A stretch of 64,000 bases of DNA from Halomonas sp. Y3 (GCF_024137965.1 NZ_CP099975.1:186001-250000), one strand, 5' to 3'. Shown: positions 13,040 to 22,109, counted from the stretch's first letter. Numbers and translations: made by a program. Notes: a model not told the origin generated them from the sequence alone.

Positions 13040-13309
13040 ATGGCACTGACAGCCGAGCAGAAGTCCGCAATCGTCAGCGAATTCGGTCGTGGCGACAACG
13101 ACACCGGTTCCCCCGAAGTGCAGGTAGCCCTGCTGAGCGCCAACATCGATGGCCTGCAGGACCACTTCAAGACCAACAAGCAGGATCACCACTCCCGTCG
13201 TGGCCTGATCCGCATGGTCAACCAGCGCCGCAAGCTGCTGGACTACCTGAAGCGCAAGGACTTCGAGCGCTATCAGGCTCTGATCCAGCGCCTGGGCCTG
13301 CGCCGCTAA
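13040..13309 (+). CDS. rpsO: 30S ribosomal protein S15
   Basis: Primary 16S-binding protein, 89 residues. It carries the conserved [36 protein letters not shown] and [12 protein letters not shown] blocks. A GGAGAG ribosome site precedes the ATG. The 78-base leader after truB is where S15 autoregulates in E. coli, but no pseudoknot could be established here by eye. Confidence 0.97.
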   Translation: MALTAEQKSAIVSEFGRGDNDTGSPEVQVALLSANIDGLQDHFKTNKQDHHSRRGLIRMVNQRRKLLDYLKRKDFERYQALIQRLGLRR

Positions 13310-13331
13310 GCGACGCATCCCACGCGGTAAC

Positions 13332-13361
13332 GAAACGGGCAGCCTTCGGGCTGCCCGTTTT
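13332..13361 (+). terminator. Terminator after rpsO
   Basis: AACGGGCAGCC, TTCG loop, GGCTGCCCGTTTT. In E. coli the rpsO-pnp interval also has a terminator with read-through into pnp. Confidence 0.88.
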
Positions 13362-13476
13362 GCGTCTGGTGGGTGGAAATGTCGCTATCCGGTGGCCGCG
13401 GGGCGCGTCAACCCCTAAAATGGTCGCCGAGTCGAAACGACCCCAACACAGAAAAGTAGATATGAAGGAAGTCGCC

Positions 13477-15612
13477 GTGAATCCGGTCAAGAAGACATTT
13501 CAGTACGGTCGCAGCACCGTCACCCTGGAAACCGGGCGCATCGCCCGCCAGGCCTCCGGTGCCGTCATGGTCACCATGGACGACACCGTGGTGCTCTGCA
13601 CCGTGGTGGCCCGCAAGGAAGCCAACCCCAACCAGCCGTTCTTCCCGCTCTCCGTGCACTACCAGGAGAAGACCTATGCGGTCGGCAAGATTCCCGGCGG
13701 CTTCTTCAAGCGCGAGGGGCGTCCCACCGAGAAGGAGACCCTCACCTCGCGGCTGATCGATCGCCCGATCCGCCCGCTCTTCCCCAAGGGCTTCATGAAC
13801 GAGGTGCAGGTAGTCTGCTCGGTGCTCTCCACCGACCGCAACCATGACCCGGACATCGCCGCCATGCTCGGCACCTCCGCGGCCCTGGCCATCTCCGGGG
13901 TGCCCTTCAACGGCCCCATCGCCGCGGCCCGCGTCGGCTTCGACGAGGAGAAGGGCTACTTCCTCAACCCCACCGTCGAGGAGCTCGTCGGCTCCGAGCT
14001 CAACATGGTGGTGGCCGGCACCGAGAAGGCAGTGCTGATGGTGGAGTCCGAGGCCGCCGAGCTGCTCGAGGACGAGATGCTGGGCGCCGTGCTCTACGGC
14101 CACCAGGAGATGCAGGTGGCCATCCAGGCCATCAATGAGCTGACCGCCGAGGCGGGCAAGCCGAAGTGGGAGTGGCAGGCCCCGGCGGAGAACACCGAGC
14201 TCAAGGCCGCCGTGGCCGGCGCCTTCGAGGCCAGGGTGGGTGAGGCCTATCGCATCACCGACAAGATGGCCCGCCAGGATGCGCTCTCCGCGCTCAAGGC
14301 CGAGGCGGTCGAGCAGCTGGCCGGTGAGGAAGAGGGCAAGTTCGACGCCGATGAGGTCAAGGGCGCCTTCGCCGGCCTCGAGAAGCGGGTGGTGCGCTCC
14401 CGGGTGGTCAAGGGCGAGCCGCGCATCGACGGCCGCGACCACAAGACGGTGCGTCCGCTGGCCATCGAGGTGGGCGCCCTGCCCAAGACTCACGGCTCGG
14501 CGATCTTCACCCGTGGCGAGACCCAGGCCATCGTGGTGGCGACCCTCGGCACCCTGCGCGACTCCCAGCTGATCGAGTCCCTGGAGGGGGAGCGCAAGGA
14601 TCGCTTCATGCTCCACTACAACTTCCCCCCCTACAGCGTGGGCGAGGCCGGCTTCATGGGCGGCCCCAAGCGTCGCGAGATCGGCCACGGCCGCCTGGCG
14701 CGCCGGGGCGTGCAGGCCATGCTGCCCGATGAGGCGGAGTTCCCCTACACCATCCGCGTGGTCTCCGAGATCACCGAGTCCAACGGCTCCAGCTCCATGG
14801 CGTCCGTGTGCGGTGCCTCCCTGGCGCTGATGGACGCCGGCGTGCCGATGAAGGCGCCGGTGGCGGGCATCGCCATGGGCCTGGTGAAGGATGACGACGG
14901 CTTTGCCGTGCTCACCGACATCCTGGGCGACGAGGACCACCTCGGCGACATGGACTTCAAGGTGGCCGGCACCAGCGAGGGCGTCACCGCCCTGCAGATG
15001 GACATCAAGATCGAGGGCATCAACGAGGAGATCATGGAGCAGGCGCTCCAGCAGGCCCTGGAGGCCCGCCTGAGCATCCTCGAGCAGATGAACGCCGTGA
15101 TCGGCCAGAGCCGCGCCGAGGTCTCCGAGAATGCGCCCTCCATGGCCACCATCAAGATCGACCCGGAGAAGATCCGCGACGTCATCGGCAAGGGCGGCTC
15201 CACCATCCGCAAGATCTGCGAGGATACCGGCGCCTCCATCGATCTGGACGACGACGGCACCGTGCGCATCTACGCCGAGGACAAGAAGGCGGCCAAGGCG
15301 GCCATCGACACCGTCCTGGCGATCACCGCCGAGGCGGAGATCGGCAAGCTCTACCGCGGCAAGGTGGTGCGTATCGCCGACTTCGGCGCCTTCGTCAACA
15401 TCATGCCCGGCACCGACGGCCTGGTGCACATCTCCCAGATCGTGCCCGAGCGGGTCAACGACGTGCGCGACTTCCTCAACGAGGGCGACGAGCCCGTCGT
15501 CAAGGTGCTCGATATCGATAACCGCAACCGGGTGAAGCTCACCATCAAGGAGATCACCCCGGAAGAGAAGGCGGCGTTCGAGGCCGAGGAGGCCGCCGAG
15601 CCCGAGCTGTAA
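13477..15612 (+). CDS. pnp: Polyribonucleotide nucleotidyltransferase (PNPase)
   Basis: Phosphorolytic 3'-5' exoribonuclease of the degradosome. Two RNase PH-like domains (the second with [15 protein letters not shown] and [10 protein letters not shown]) surround an all-helical segment; a KH domain with [13 protein letters not shown] lies at about 554-612 and an S1 domain with [15 protein letters not shown] at about 621-690. A GTG start at 13477 gives 711 residues, the usual size, and is preceded by AAGGAAG. An ATG 15 bases upstream (13462) is in frame but has no good ribosome site. Confidence 0.96.
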   Translation: MNPVKKTFQYGRSTVTLETGRIARQASGAVMVTMDDTVVLCTVVARKEANPNQPFFPLSVHYQEKTYAVGKIPGGFFKREGRPTEKETLTSRLIDRPIRPLFPKGFMNEVQVVCSVLSTDRNHDPDIAAMLGTSAALAISGVPFNGPIAAARVGFDEEKGYFLNPTVEELVGSELNMVVAGTEKAVLMVESEAAELLEDEMLGAVLYGHQEMQVAIQAINELTAEAGKPKWEWQAPAENTELKAAVAGAFEARVGEAYRITDKMARQDALSALKAEAVEQLAGEEEGKFDADEVKGAFAGLEKRVVRSRVVKGEPRIDGRDHKTVRPLAIEVGALPKTHGSAIFTRGETQAIVVATLGTLRDSQLIESLEGERKDRFMLHYNFPPYSVGEAGFMGGPKRREIGHGRLARRGVQAMLPDEAEFPYTIRVVSEITESNGSSSMASVCGASLALMDAGVPMKAPVAGIAMGLVKDDDGFAVLTDILGDEDHLGDMDFKVAGTSEGVTALQMDIKIEGINEEIMEQALQQALEARLSILEQMNAVIGQSRAEVSENAPSMATIKIDPEKIRDVIGKGGSTIRKICEDTGASIDLDDDGTVRIYAEDKKAAKAAIDTVLAITAEAEIGKLYRGKVVRIADFGAFVNIMPGTDGLVHISQIVPERVNDVRDFLNEGDEPVVKVLDIDNRNRVKLTIKEITPEEKAAFEAEEAAEPEL

Positions 15613-15655
15613 ACCGCCTTCGGCGAGCTGAAAGCCGGAAGCTTGAAGCTGGAAG

Positions 15656-15696
15656 ACAAACCGCCCCCATGGCCTGGCCATGGGGGCGGTTTTCTA
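15656..15696. terminator. Strong bidirectional terminator after pnp
   Basis: Near-perfect stem AACCGCCCCCATGGC/GCCATGGGGGCGGTT with a 3-base loop, followed by TTTTC. A T-run on the other strand is weak, so it mainly serves pnp. Confidence 0.85.
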
Positions 15697-15725
15697 TGCG
15701 AAGTAGCGTAGTAGGCCGAAAAAGA

Positions 15726-15754
15726 CGTGCCCCGGGAGCCGGTCCCGGGGCACG
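15726..15754. other. GC-rich hairpin before the tandem repeat
   Basis: CGTGCCCCGGGA and TCCCGGGGCACG form a 12-bp perfect stem around a 5-base loop. It lacks a T-run on both sides. It may protect or end the thiolase mRNA coming from the minus strand. Confidence 0.6.
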
Positions 15755-15760
15755 CTGTAG

Positions 15761-15842
15761 AGCTTCTAGCTTCTAGCTTCTAGCTTCTAGCTTCTAGCTT
15801 CTAGCTTCTAGCTTCTAGCTTCTAGCTTCTAGCTTCTAGCTT
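15761..15842. repeat. 7-bp tandem repeat (AGCTTCT), about 11.7 copies
   Basis: The unit AGCTTCT repeats without a mismatch for 82 bases and runs into the TAA stop codon of the thiolase gene on the minus strand. A degenerate relative (GGAAGCTTGAAGCTGGAAG) lies at about 15638-15656 on the other side of the pnp terminator. Such a perfect heptamer array should be prone to slippage and so variable between strains. Confidence 0.95.
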
Positions 15843-17016
15843 ATCGCTCGATGGCGAGCGCCACCCCTTGCCCACCGCCGATGCACAGCGTCGCCAGGCC
15901 CTTCTTGGCGTCCCGGGCGATCATCTCGTGGAGCAGGGTCACCAGGATACGGCAGCCGGAGGCGCCGATCGGGTGGCCCAGCGCGATGGCGCCGCCGTTG
16001 ACGTTGACCTTGCTGACGTCCCAGCCGAGCTCCTTGTTGACGGAGAGGGCCTGGGCGGCGAAGGCCTCGTTGGCCTCGACCAGGTCCAGGTCGTCCAGGC
16101 TCCAGCCGGCCTTGTCCAGGCAGCGGCGGGTGGCCGGGGCCGGGCCGATGCCCATGATGGCCGGGTCGACGCCGGCGTTGGAGTAGGCGGCGATGCGCGC
16201 CAGGGGCGTAAGGCCGAGTGCCTTGGCCTTCTCGGCGGAGCAGAGCATCACCGCGGCGGCGCCGTCGTTGAGGGAAGAGGCGTTGCCGGCGGTGATGGTG
16301 CCGTCCTTCTTGAAGGCGGGACGCATGCCGCCGAGCTTCTCGGCGCTCACCTCGCGGGGGTTCTCGTCGGTGTCGAACACCACCGGGTCGCCCTTGCGCT
16401 GGGGGATCTCCACCGGGACGATCTGGCCCTTGAACTTGCCGTCGCGGATGGCGGCGGCGGCCTTCTGCTGGGAGGCGGCGGCGAACTCGTCCATGGCCTC
16501 GCGGGTGATGGCGTACTTCTCCGCCAGGTTCTCGGCGGTGATGCCCATATGGTAGTTGTTGAAGGCGTCCCAGAGGCCGTCATGGACCATGGTATCCACG
16601 GCCTTCCAGTCGCCCATGCGCTGGCCGTTGCGGGAGTTGGGCAGCACGTGGGGAGAGGCGGACATGTTCTCCTGGCCGCCGGCGATGATCAGCTCGGCGT
16701 CGCCGCAGCGGATCGCCTGGGCGGCGAGGTGGAGGGCCTTGAGGCCGGAACCGCACACCTTGTTGATGGTCATGGCGGGAACGGCATCCGGGAGGCCGGC
16801 CTTGATAGCGGCCTGGCGCGCCGGGTTCTGGCCGACGCCTGCGGTGAGCACCTGGCCCATCAGCACCTCGTCCACCTGGTCACCGGCCACGCCGGTGGTG
16901 GCGAGCAGGTCCTTGATCACAAGGGCGCCCAGGTCGCTGGCGGGAATGCCGGCCAGGGAGCCGCCGAAGGAGCCGACGGCGGTACGACGTGCGGCAACGA
17001 TCACCACTTCTTGCAT
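15841..17016 (-). CDS. Acetyl-CoA C-acetyltransferase (beta-ketothiolase, PhaA/AtoB type)
   Basis: Condenses two acetyl-CoA to acetoacetyl-CoA or runs in reverse. The catalytic triad is Cys88 in NKVCGSG, His348 in GHPIGASG and Cys378 in CIGGGQG; the length is 391 residues, as for biosynthetic thiolases. In halomonads this enzyme type feeds polyhydroxybutyrate synthesis, but no phaB or phaC lies nearby, so beta-oxidation or mevalonate-type roles are not excluded. GGAGAA precedes the ATG. The gene appears monocistronic, and its stop codon lies inside the end of the heptamer repeat. Confidence 0.93.
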   Translation of the reverse strand: MQEVVIVAARRTAVGSFGGSLAGIPASDLGALVIKDLLATTGVAGDQVDEVLMGQVLTAGVGQNPARQAAIKAGLPDAVPAMTINKVCGSGLKALHLAAQAIRCGDAELIIAGGQENMSASPHVLPNSRNGQRMGDWKAVDTMVHDGLWDAFNNYHMGITAENLAEKYAITREAMDEFAAASQQKAAAAIRDGKFKGQIVPVEIPQRKGDPVVFDTDENPREVSAEKLGGMRPAFKKDGTITAGNASSLNDGAAAVMLCSAEKAKALGLTPLARIAAYSNAGVDPAIMGIGPAPATRRCLDKAGWSLDDLDLVEANEAFAAQALSVNKELGWDVSKVNVNGGAIALGHPIGASGCRILVTLLHEMIARDAKKGLATLCIGGGQGVALAIER

Positions 17017-17236
17017 GGGAGAGTTCTCCTGAATGGAAGACGACGGGCTTGCGGCCTTGCCGCTCAGCTAGGGAGGCAGGGCCGGGTCTGTCCAGCATAG
17101 GTGACTCTTGTGCGGCGCGGCAATGCTTCCATGGGCGCAGGAGGGGAGAAAACGCGGAGCGAGGAGCGGTAGGGCGGCTGGGGAAGGGCAGGGCGAGGCG
17201 GCCGGCAGGGTCGCCGGCCGCGGCTCGACGTCAGGA

Positions 17237-17617
17237 TCAGGCCATCTGCACGGGGATGGCGTTGCTGGTGTGGCTGACGTCGTTGCCTTCCTGCAGATAG
17301 ACCAGGGCGGGCTGATGGTTCTCCAGCTCGGCATCGCTGTAGTGGGCATAGCTGCAGATGATCACGCGGTCGCCGGGGCCGGCCAGGTGGGCGGCGGCGC
17401 CGTTGATGGAGATCACCCTGGAGCCCTCCTCGGCGCGGATGGCGTAGGTGGTGAAGCGCTGGCCATTCTCCACGTTGTAGATCTGGATCTGCTCATTCTC
17501 GCGAATGCCGGACATGTCGAGCAGCTCGCCATCGATGGCGCAGGAGCCCTCGTAGTTGAGCACGGCGTGGGTGACGCGGGCCATGTGCAGCTTGGCCTTG
17601 AGCATGATGGTGTACAT
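17237..17617 (-). CDS. panD: Aspartate 1-decarboxylase PanD (pyruvoyl enzyme)
   Basis: Decarboxylates aspartate to beta-alanine for pantothenate. It is made as a proenzyme that self-cleaves between Gly24 and Ser25 (NYEGSCAID) to create the pyruvoyl group. Length is 126 residues, with the conserved [15 protein letters not shown] and [22 protein letters not shown]. It is last of the panB-panC-panD run on the minus strand. A PanZ-like GNAT encoded at 57858 may help its maturation. Confidence 0.96.
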   Translation of the reverse strand: MYTIMLKAKLHMARVTHAVLNYEGSCAIDGELLDMSGIRENEQIQIYNVENGQRFTTYAIRAEEGSRVISINGAAAHLAGPGDRVIICSYAHYSDAELENHQPALVYLQEGNDVSHTSNAIPVQMA

Positions 17618-17645
17618 GGAAGCGGGTTCCTCCGAGTGTGCCGAT

Positions 17646-18494
17646 TCAGCGCGGCAGGGTAAGGGTCAGGTTGTCGATCAGGCGCGTGGTGCCGAGTCGG
17701 GCGGCGACCAGCAGCACGGCCTCGCGGGTGGCGGGCGTCACCGCTCCCAGGTCGGCGGAGCGCAGCTCCAGGTAGTCCGGCACGAAGCCGGCCTCCTCCA
17801 GGCGCCGGGTGCCAGCGGCCAGCGTGGCCTCGATGTCGTCATTGGCCTCCAGGGCGTCGCGCAGCTCGCAGAGGGTCTGGTAGAGCCGCGGTGCGGTGGC
17901 ACGCTCCTCGGCGCTCAGGTAGCCGTTGCGGGAGGAGAGCGCCAGGCCGTCCTCGGCGCGCACGATGGGCACGCCGACGACCTCGATAGGGAAGTGCAGG
18001 TCGGCCACCATGCGGCGGATCACCGCCAGCTGCTGGTAGTCCTTTTCGCCGAAGCAGGCCAGGTCGGGCTGCACCAGGTTGAAGAGCATGCCGACGATGG
18101 TCGAGACGCCGTCGAAGTGGCCGGGGCGCGAGGCGCCGCACAGCCCCTCGGTGACCTCGGGGACCAGAATGCGGGTCTGGGCCTCCAGGGGGCGCGAGTA
18201 GACCGTGGCGACCTCGGGGGCGAACAGCAGGTCGCAGCCTGCCGCCTCCAGTCGAGCCTGGTCCTCCTCCAGGGTTCGCGGGTAGGCGTCGAGGTCCTCG
18301 CCGGCCCCGAACTGCATGGGGTTGACGAAGATGGTGGCGATCACCACCTCGGCCCGCTCCCGGGCCTCTTCCACCAGGGCGAGGTGCCCCGCGTGGAGGT
18401 TGCCCATGGTGGGCACCAGGGCGATGCGGTCGCCGCGACGGCGAGCGTCCGCCAGCGCCTCGCGCAGGGCGGGAATCTCTCTGAGAGTGCGCAT
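17646..18494 (-). CDS. panC: Pantothenate synthetase PanC
   Basis: Joins pantoate and beta-alanine with ATP by way of a pantoyl adenylate. Visible: the HIGH-like [14 protein letters not shown], the FGEKDYQQL loop, and the KMSKS-like [14 protein letters not shown] 18494 gives 282 residues beginning [14 protein letters not shown]; open sequence further upstream overlaps panB and is not used. It lies 14 bases after panB and 28 bases before panD, so the three form an operon. Confidence 0.96.
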   Translation of the reverse strand: MRTLREIPALREALADARRRGDRIALVPTMGNLHAGHLALVEEARERAEVVIATIFVNPMQFGAGEDLDAYPRTLEEDQARLEAAGCDLLFAPEVATVYSRPLEAQTRILVPEVTEGLCGASRPGHFDGVSTIVGMLFNLVQPDLACFGEKDYQQLAVIRRMVADLHFPIEVVGVPIVRAEDGLALSSRNGYLSAEERATAPRLYQTLCELRDALEANDDIEATLAAGTRRLEEAGFVPDYLELRSADLGAVTPATREAVLLVAARLGTTRLIDNLTLTLPR

Positions 18495-18508
18495 TGCGGG
18501 CTCCGGAG

Positions 18509-19300
18509 CTAGAAGCAGTGTTCCTCGGCGGGGAAGCGGCGAGCCTTGACGTCCTCGTGGTAGCGCCGGAAGGCGCCGTGGATGTCCTCGGCCTCGGCCA
18601 TGAAGTTCTTGACGAAGCGTGGCTTGCGGCCCGCCGTGACGTCGAGCATGTCGTGCATCACCAGTATCTGGCCGTCGGTATCGGGGCCGGCACCGATGCC
18701 GATCACCGGGACGTCGAGGGCCTCGGTGATGGCGCGGCCCAGGCTCGCCGGCACGCACTCCAGTAGGATGATGGAGGCGCCGGCCTCCACCAGCACCCGG
18801 GCGTCCTCGAGGATCTGGGTGGCGCGCTCGGCATCACGCCCCTGCACCTTGTAACCGCCCAGCTGATAGACCGTCTGGGGGGTAAGGCCCAGGTGGGCGC
18901 AGACCGGCACGCCGCGGCGGGTCAGCTCGCGGATGCCGTCGGCCATCCAGGCCTCGCCCTCCACCTTGACTATCTCGGCGCCGGCGCGCATCAGCTCGCC
19001 GGCGTTCTCCAGCAGGCGTTCGGTACTGGCGTTGCCCATGAAGGGAAGGTCCACCATCAGCAGGCTGGCGCCCTTGCCGCGGGCCACGCAGCGGGTGTGG
19101 TAGCAGATCTCCTCCAGGGTCACCGGCAGGGTGCTGGCGTGGCCCTGGAGAACCATGCCTAAGGAGTCGCCGACCAGCAGCACCTCGATGCCGGCATCGC
19201 TGGCGGCACGGGCAAAGGAGGCGTCGTAGGCGGTCAGGCAGCTGAAGGACTCACCGGCGCGCTTGAAGGCCTGCAGCGTGCTCAGGGTGACGGTTTTCAT
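18509..19300 (-). CDS. panB: 3-methyl-2-oxobutanoate hydroxymethyltransferase PanB
   Basis: Transfers a hydroxymethyl group from methylene-THF to ketoisovalerate to give ketopantoate, the first committed step of pantothenate synthesis. Motifs include LTAYDASFARAASDAGI, LVGDSLGMVLQGH with metal ligands, VKVEGE, GVPVCAHLGLTPQ and PVIGIGAGPDTDGQILVMHD. Length is 263 residues. It starts the panBCD operon; 116 bases upstream separate it from folK and contain TGTTAC/GTAACA elements. Confidence 0.96.
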   Translation of the reverse strand: MKTVTLSTLQAFKRAGESFSCLTAYDASFARAASDAGIEVLLVGDSLGMVLQGHASTLPVTLEEICYHTRCVARGKGASLLMVDLPFMGNASTERLLENAGELMRAGAEIVKVEGEAWMADGIRELTRRGVPVCAHLGLTPQTVYQLGGYKVQGRDAERATQILEDARVLVEAGASIILLECVPASLGRAITEALDVPVIGIGAGPDTDGQILVMHDMLDVTAGRKPRFVKNFMAEAEDIHGAFRRYHEDVKARRFPAEEHCF

Positions 19301-19416
19301 GGCGTGCTCTCGTCGTTATGGCGCATCGGGAACGGGCTAGCCGATCCGGCGTGTAACCTGCAATTGTTACCCGAACCCCGGCGGCGTGTCGATAGGTAAC
19401 ACTTGCGGCGATGGGC

Positions 19417-19911
19417 TCAGGTGCGGGGTAACAGTGCCCTCAGGCCGCTCGTCTCCAGGGTCTCCGCCAGCGCCGCCAGGCGGCGACCATCCGGCAGGAT
19501 GGCATGCGGCGCCAGCTCGAGCAGGGGCACCAGCACGAAGGGGCGCCGCGTCATCTCCGGGTGCGGCACCGTCAGGCGGGGCAGTGCCAGGCGGCTGTCA
19601 TCGAACAGTAGCAGATCTAGGTCCAGGGTGCGGGGCCCCCAGCGGCGCTGGCGAATCCGGCGGTGGCGCTGCTCCAGGGCCTGGAGCTGGTCGAGCAGGG
19701 CCAGGGGCGAGAGGTGCGTCTCGAGGAGCGCGACGGCGTTGATGTAGTCGGGCTGGTCCTGGGGGCCTACCGGTCGGCTGGCATAGAGTCCCGAGGCCGC
19801 GATTATCCGGGTCAGCGGAAGCCCGTCGAGCTCAGCCAGGGCGCGCTCGACGTGGCTGCGGGGGTCGTCGAGGTTGCTCCCAAGCCCAACCCAGGCCCGA
19901 TGCTGGCTCAT
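19417..19911 (-). CDS. folK: 2-amino-4-hydroxy-6-hydroxymethyldihydropteridine pyrophosphokinase FolK
   Basis: Pyrophosphorylates hydroxymethyl-dihydropterin in the folate pathway, just upstream of FolP. Signatures: GLGSNLDDPRSHVERAL, the RRWGPRTLDLDLLLFDD signature and PHPEMTRRPFVLVPL. Length of 164 residues is usual. Its ATG overlaps the pcnB stop by four bases (ATGA), so the two are translationally coupled, as in pseudomonads. Confidence 0.95.
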   Translation of the reverse strand: MSQHRAWVGLGSNLDDPRSHVERALAELDGLPLTRIIAASGLYASRPVGPQDQPDYINAVALLETHLSPLALLDQLQALEQRHRRIRQRRWGPRTLDLDLLLFDDSRLALPRLTVPHPEMTRRPFVLVPLLELAPHAILPDGRRLAALAETLETSGLRALLPRT

Positions 19912-21308
19912 GCGTCGCCGTTGCCGCCGTTGCGAGGCTTGCGGCGGCGGCGTTTGCGCTTGCGCGGGGCGCCGCTGCCGGCGGGATTGGCGCCGGCCTT
20001 GTCGAGCAGGCGGCGCTGCTCGTGCTCGTCGGCCTCCTGGAAGGCGGTCCACCAGTCGCCCAGGCCCGGGGCAAGCTCGCCGGCCGCTTCCCGCAGCAGC
20101 AGCAGGTCGTAGGCGGCTCGGAAGCGGGGGTGTTCCCGGGTCTGGAAGACGCGGCGGCCGCGGCGCAGGGGCAGGCGCTGCTGCAGGTCCCAGATGTCCC
20201 GCATCGGCAGGCTGAAGCGCTTCGGAATGGAGATATGCTGCAGCTGGCGCGAGACCACCTGCTGGGAGGCGGCCTGCAGCGCGGGGATCGGCGGCAGCCC
20301 CTGGGCCTCCTGTTCGGCCTGGCGCAGGACCACCGGGCCCCACAGCAGGGCGGCGAACAGGAAGGCCGGGGTGACCGGGCGCTCCTCGGCGATGCGCCGG
20401 TCGGTGCTGGCCAGCGCCGCCTCCACCAGGGGCTCGGCCCAGGGCAGCTCCTCCATGGCCTCGGCGGCTTCCGGGAAGAGCATCTCGAAGAGCCCGTAGT
20501 GGCGCAGCAGGCGGAAGGTCTCGACGCCGTGGCCGCCCATGAAGAGCTTGAGGATCTCGTCGAACAGCCGGGCCGGCGGGATCTGCAGCAGCAGCGGGGC
20601 CAGCTCGTGGATCGGCGCCTCGGTGCTGGGCGCCAGGTGGAAGTCGAGCTTGGCCGCGAAGCGTATCGCACGCAGCATGCGGACCGGGTCCTCCCGATAG
20701 CGGGTGGCCGGGTCACCGATCAGGCGTAGGGTGCGCGCCTCGATGTCCGGCACGCCGCCGGCGAAGTCGTGGATCGAGAAGTCGGCGATGCTGTAGTAGA
20801 GCGCATTGATGGTGAAGTCGCGGCGCAGGGCATCCTCCTGGATGTTGCCCCAGACGTTGTCGCGCAGCAGCAGACCCTCGTCGGACTGCTGGGCGATATG
20901 GTCGCCGTGGTCGTCGCCGGGCTTGCCGCGGAAGGTGGTGACCTCGATCACCTCGCGGCCGAAGCGCACGTGCACGATGCGAAAGCGTCGGCCGATGATC
21001 CGCGAGTTGCGGAACAGCGCCTTGACCTCCTCCGGCGTGGCGTCGGTAGCCACGTCGAAGTCCTTGGGCATGCGGCCGAGCAGGGAGTCGCGAATGCAGC
21101 CGCCCACCAGATAGGCCTGGTAGCCGGCGTTGTGCAGCCGGTAGAGCACCTTGAGAGCGGCATCGCTGAAGTGCTGGCGCGACACCGGGTGCTCCTGGCG
21201 GGGAATGATGCGCAGCTCGGGCGTGCCGGCGGCGGCGCTGTCGGGGCCGAATAGGGACTTCAGGCGTTCGCCCGGACTCTGCAGGAAACGGGTAAATCCT
21301 TTGAACAT
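19908..21308 (-). CDS. pcnB: Poly(A) polymerase I PcnB
   Basis: Adds 3' poly(A) tails to RNAs, exposing them to exonucleases. The nucleotidyltransferase core reads YLVGGCIRDSLLGRMPKDFDVATDA with the DxD metal site, followed by RRDFTINALYY and LRLIGDPATRYREDPVRMLRAIRFAAKL. The C-terminus ends in a basic RNA-binding tail (PRKRKRRRRKPRN). ATG 21308 (MFKGFTRFLQSPGE) gives 466 residues; the upstream in-frame extension into the CrcZ-like RNA is unlikely. No strong Shine-Dalgarno sequence precedes it. Confidence 0.93.
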   Translation of the reverse strand: MFKGFTRFLQSPGERLKSLFGPDSAAAGTPELRIIPRQEHPVSRQHFSDAALKVLYRLHNAGYQAYLVGGCIRDSLLGRMPKDFDVATDATPEEVKALFRNSRIIGRRFRIVHVRFGREVIEVTTFRGKPGDDHGDHIAQQSDEGLLLRDNVWGNIQEDALRRDFTINALYYSIADFSIHDFAGGVPDIEARTLRLIGDPATRYREDPVRMLRAIRFAAKLDFHLAPSTEAPIHELAPLLLQIPPARLFDEILKLFMGGHGVETFRLLRHYGLFEMLFPEAAEAMEELPWAEPLVEAALASTDRRIAEERPVTPAFLFAALLWGPVVLRQAEQEAQGLPPIPALQAASQQVVSRQLQHISIPKRFSLPMRDIWDLQQRLPLRRGRRVFQTREHPRFRAAYDLLLLREAAGELAPGLGDWWTAFQEADEHEQRRLLDKAGANPAGSGAPRKRKRRRRKPRNGGNGDA

Positions 21309-21411
21309 GCGTCGATATCGACTCGCGGGGCGGAAAAAGGGTGCGAAAGGGATTGAGTGTAGCCGACGCCCGGGACCTTGCATAGCGTGATGCCGGCCGA
21401 GGTGGGCCCAC

Positions 21412-21923
21412 AGTAGAAGGGGGAGACCTGTCGGCCTCCCCCTCAAGCGTTCATGCAGCGTCCTTGCTGCTGGTTCTTCTTCGTGATGGCACATCGCCTT
21501 GAATACGCACCGCAGTCACCAGGGTAGTGATCAGGCTAGCTGTGTTGTTGTCCTTGTTGGCGCCCCTGGGGGGTGACCGCCTCGTATTCAAAACAATAAT
21601 CCAACCACGACGGCAGCTAGTCTGCCTCCCCCCGGCTTGTTGGTGTTGTTGCCGGGGGTGCATCTTCGACGGCGCTTGTTCTTGTTGTTGGCCGTACCGA
21701 TGCGTCGCGTCCTGGGTCTTCCGGTACCTTGCGACGGCTTGTTGTTGTTCTTGGGCAAGGGGCCGGGCGTGTCGGCTGTTGTTCTTGTTGGTCGACTGCG
21801 CCTGTGCTGCTCTGGCCCGCTGACTTGTTGTTGTTGGCTAGCGGGTCTGGTCACGTCCGGCTGCGGTGTTGTTCTTGTTGTTGCGCTAGGGCAGCGGGTG
21901 ACACCGGAACTTGTTTTTCTTGC
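21412..21923 (-). ncRNA. crcZ: CrcZ-like Hfq/Crc-sequestering small RNA (new candidate)
   Basis: About 512 bases from an RpoN start near 21923 to the hairpin at 21418-21443. The minus strand carries nine A-rich CA-motif clusters (AANAANAA type) at 21910-21923, 21867-21884, 21824-21838, 21776-21791, 21738-21754, 21675-21692, 21636-21653, 21543-21560 and 21473-21482. The inferred RNA begins GCAAGAAAAACAAG, resembling the A-rich 5' end of Pseudomonas CrcZ. Its position between cbrB and pcnB is that of Pseudomonas crcZ, where CbrB-activated CrcZ titrates Hfq/Crc and relieves carbon catabolite repression. The stretch is open in one frame but gives an implausible Asn/Lys-rich product without a ribosome site. 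Identity rests on synteny, promoter and motifs; binding and expression are inferred. Confidence 0.85.
21418..21443 (-). terminator. Candidate 3' terminator of the CrcZ-like RNA
   Basis: On the minus strand AGGGGGAGGCC pairs with GGTCTCCCCCT (one mismatch), followed by TTCTACTG. The stem is strong but the T-run is weak. Confidence 0.6.
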
Positions 21924-21933
21924 CCAGATATAT

Positions 21934-21949
21934 TGCACCCCTCGTGCCA
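21934..21949 (-). promoter_or_regulatory. Sigma54 (-24/-12) promoter of the CrcZ-like RNA
   Basis: The minus strand reads TGGCACGAGGGGTGCA against the consensus TGGCACG-N4-TTGCA: one mismatch, with GG and GC exactly 10 bases apart. The inferred start is about 21923, at the first CA motif. A perfect 12-bp palindrome TTCCATATGGAA lies just upstream at 21961-21972. Confidence 0.88.
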
Positions 21950-22023
21950 CCTTGTTTTTATTCCATATGGAACAGTGGCTTATGGATATGGTGCGGCCTG
22001 TGCTCCGGGCGCTTCTGGAGAAG

Positions 22024-22074
22024 TGTTACCCGTCAGGCACCATCTGAGCGCACAGGCTGTGTGGGACGGTAACA
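22024..22074. promoter_or_regulatory. Putative CbrB upstream activator site
   Basis: TGTTACCCGT at 22024-22033 and ACGGTAACA at 22066-22074 are inverted copies, 100-150 bases upstream of the sigma54 start, where enhancer sites of RpoN-dependent activators lie. TGTTAC/GTAACA pairs are, as I recall, what has been reported for CbrB upstream of Pseudomonas crcZ. Confidence 0.65.
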
Positions 22075-22109
22075 AATGGGGCAGAGTGGGTAGCCGGTGC
22101 CCAGACGAC

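Noticed and set aside
12958..13476. N-terminal extension joining the pnp frame to the end of truB
   Set aside because: It would overlap rpsO in another frame and includes the rpsO terminator; the GTG at 13477 gives the normal PNPase length.
15761..15842. CRISPR array
   Set aside because: Units are 7 bp with no spacers and no cas genes nearby; it is a simple tandem repeat.
21588..21950. 120-codon minus frame rich in Asn, Lys and Thr
   Set aside because: It is the AAC/AAG motif array of the CrcZ-like RNA read as codons; it has no ribosome site, its start lies upstream of the inferred RNA start, and it resembles no protein.
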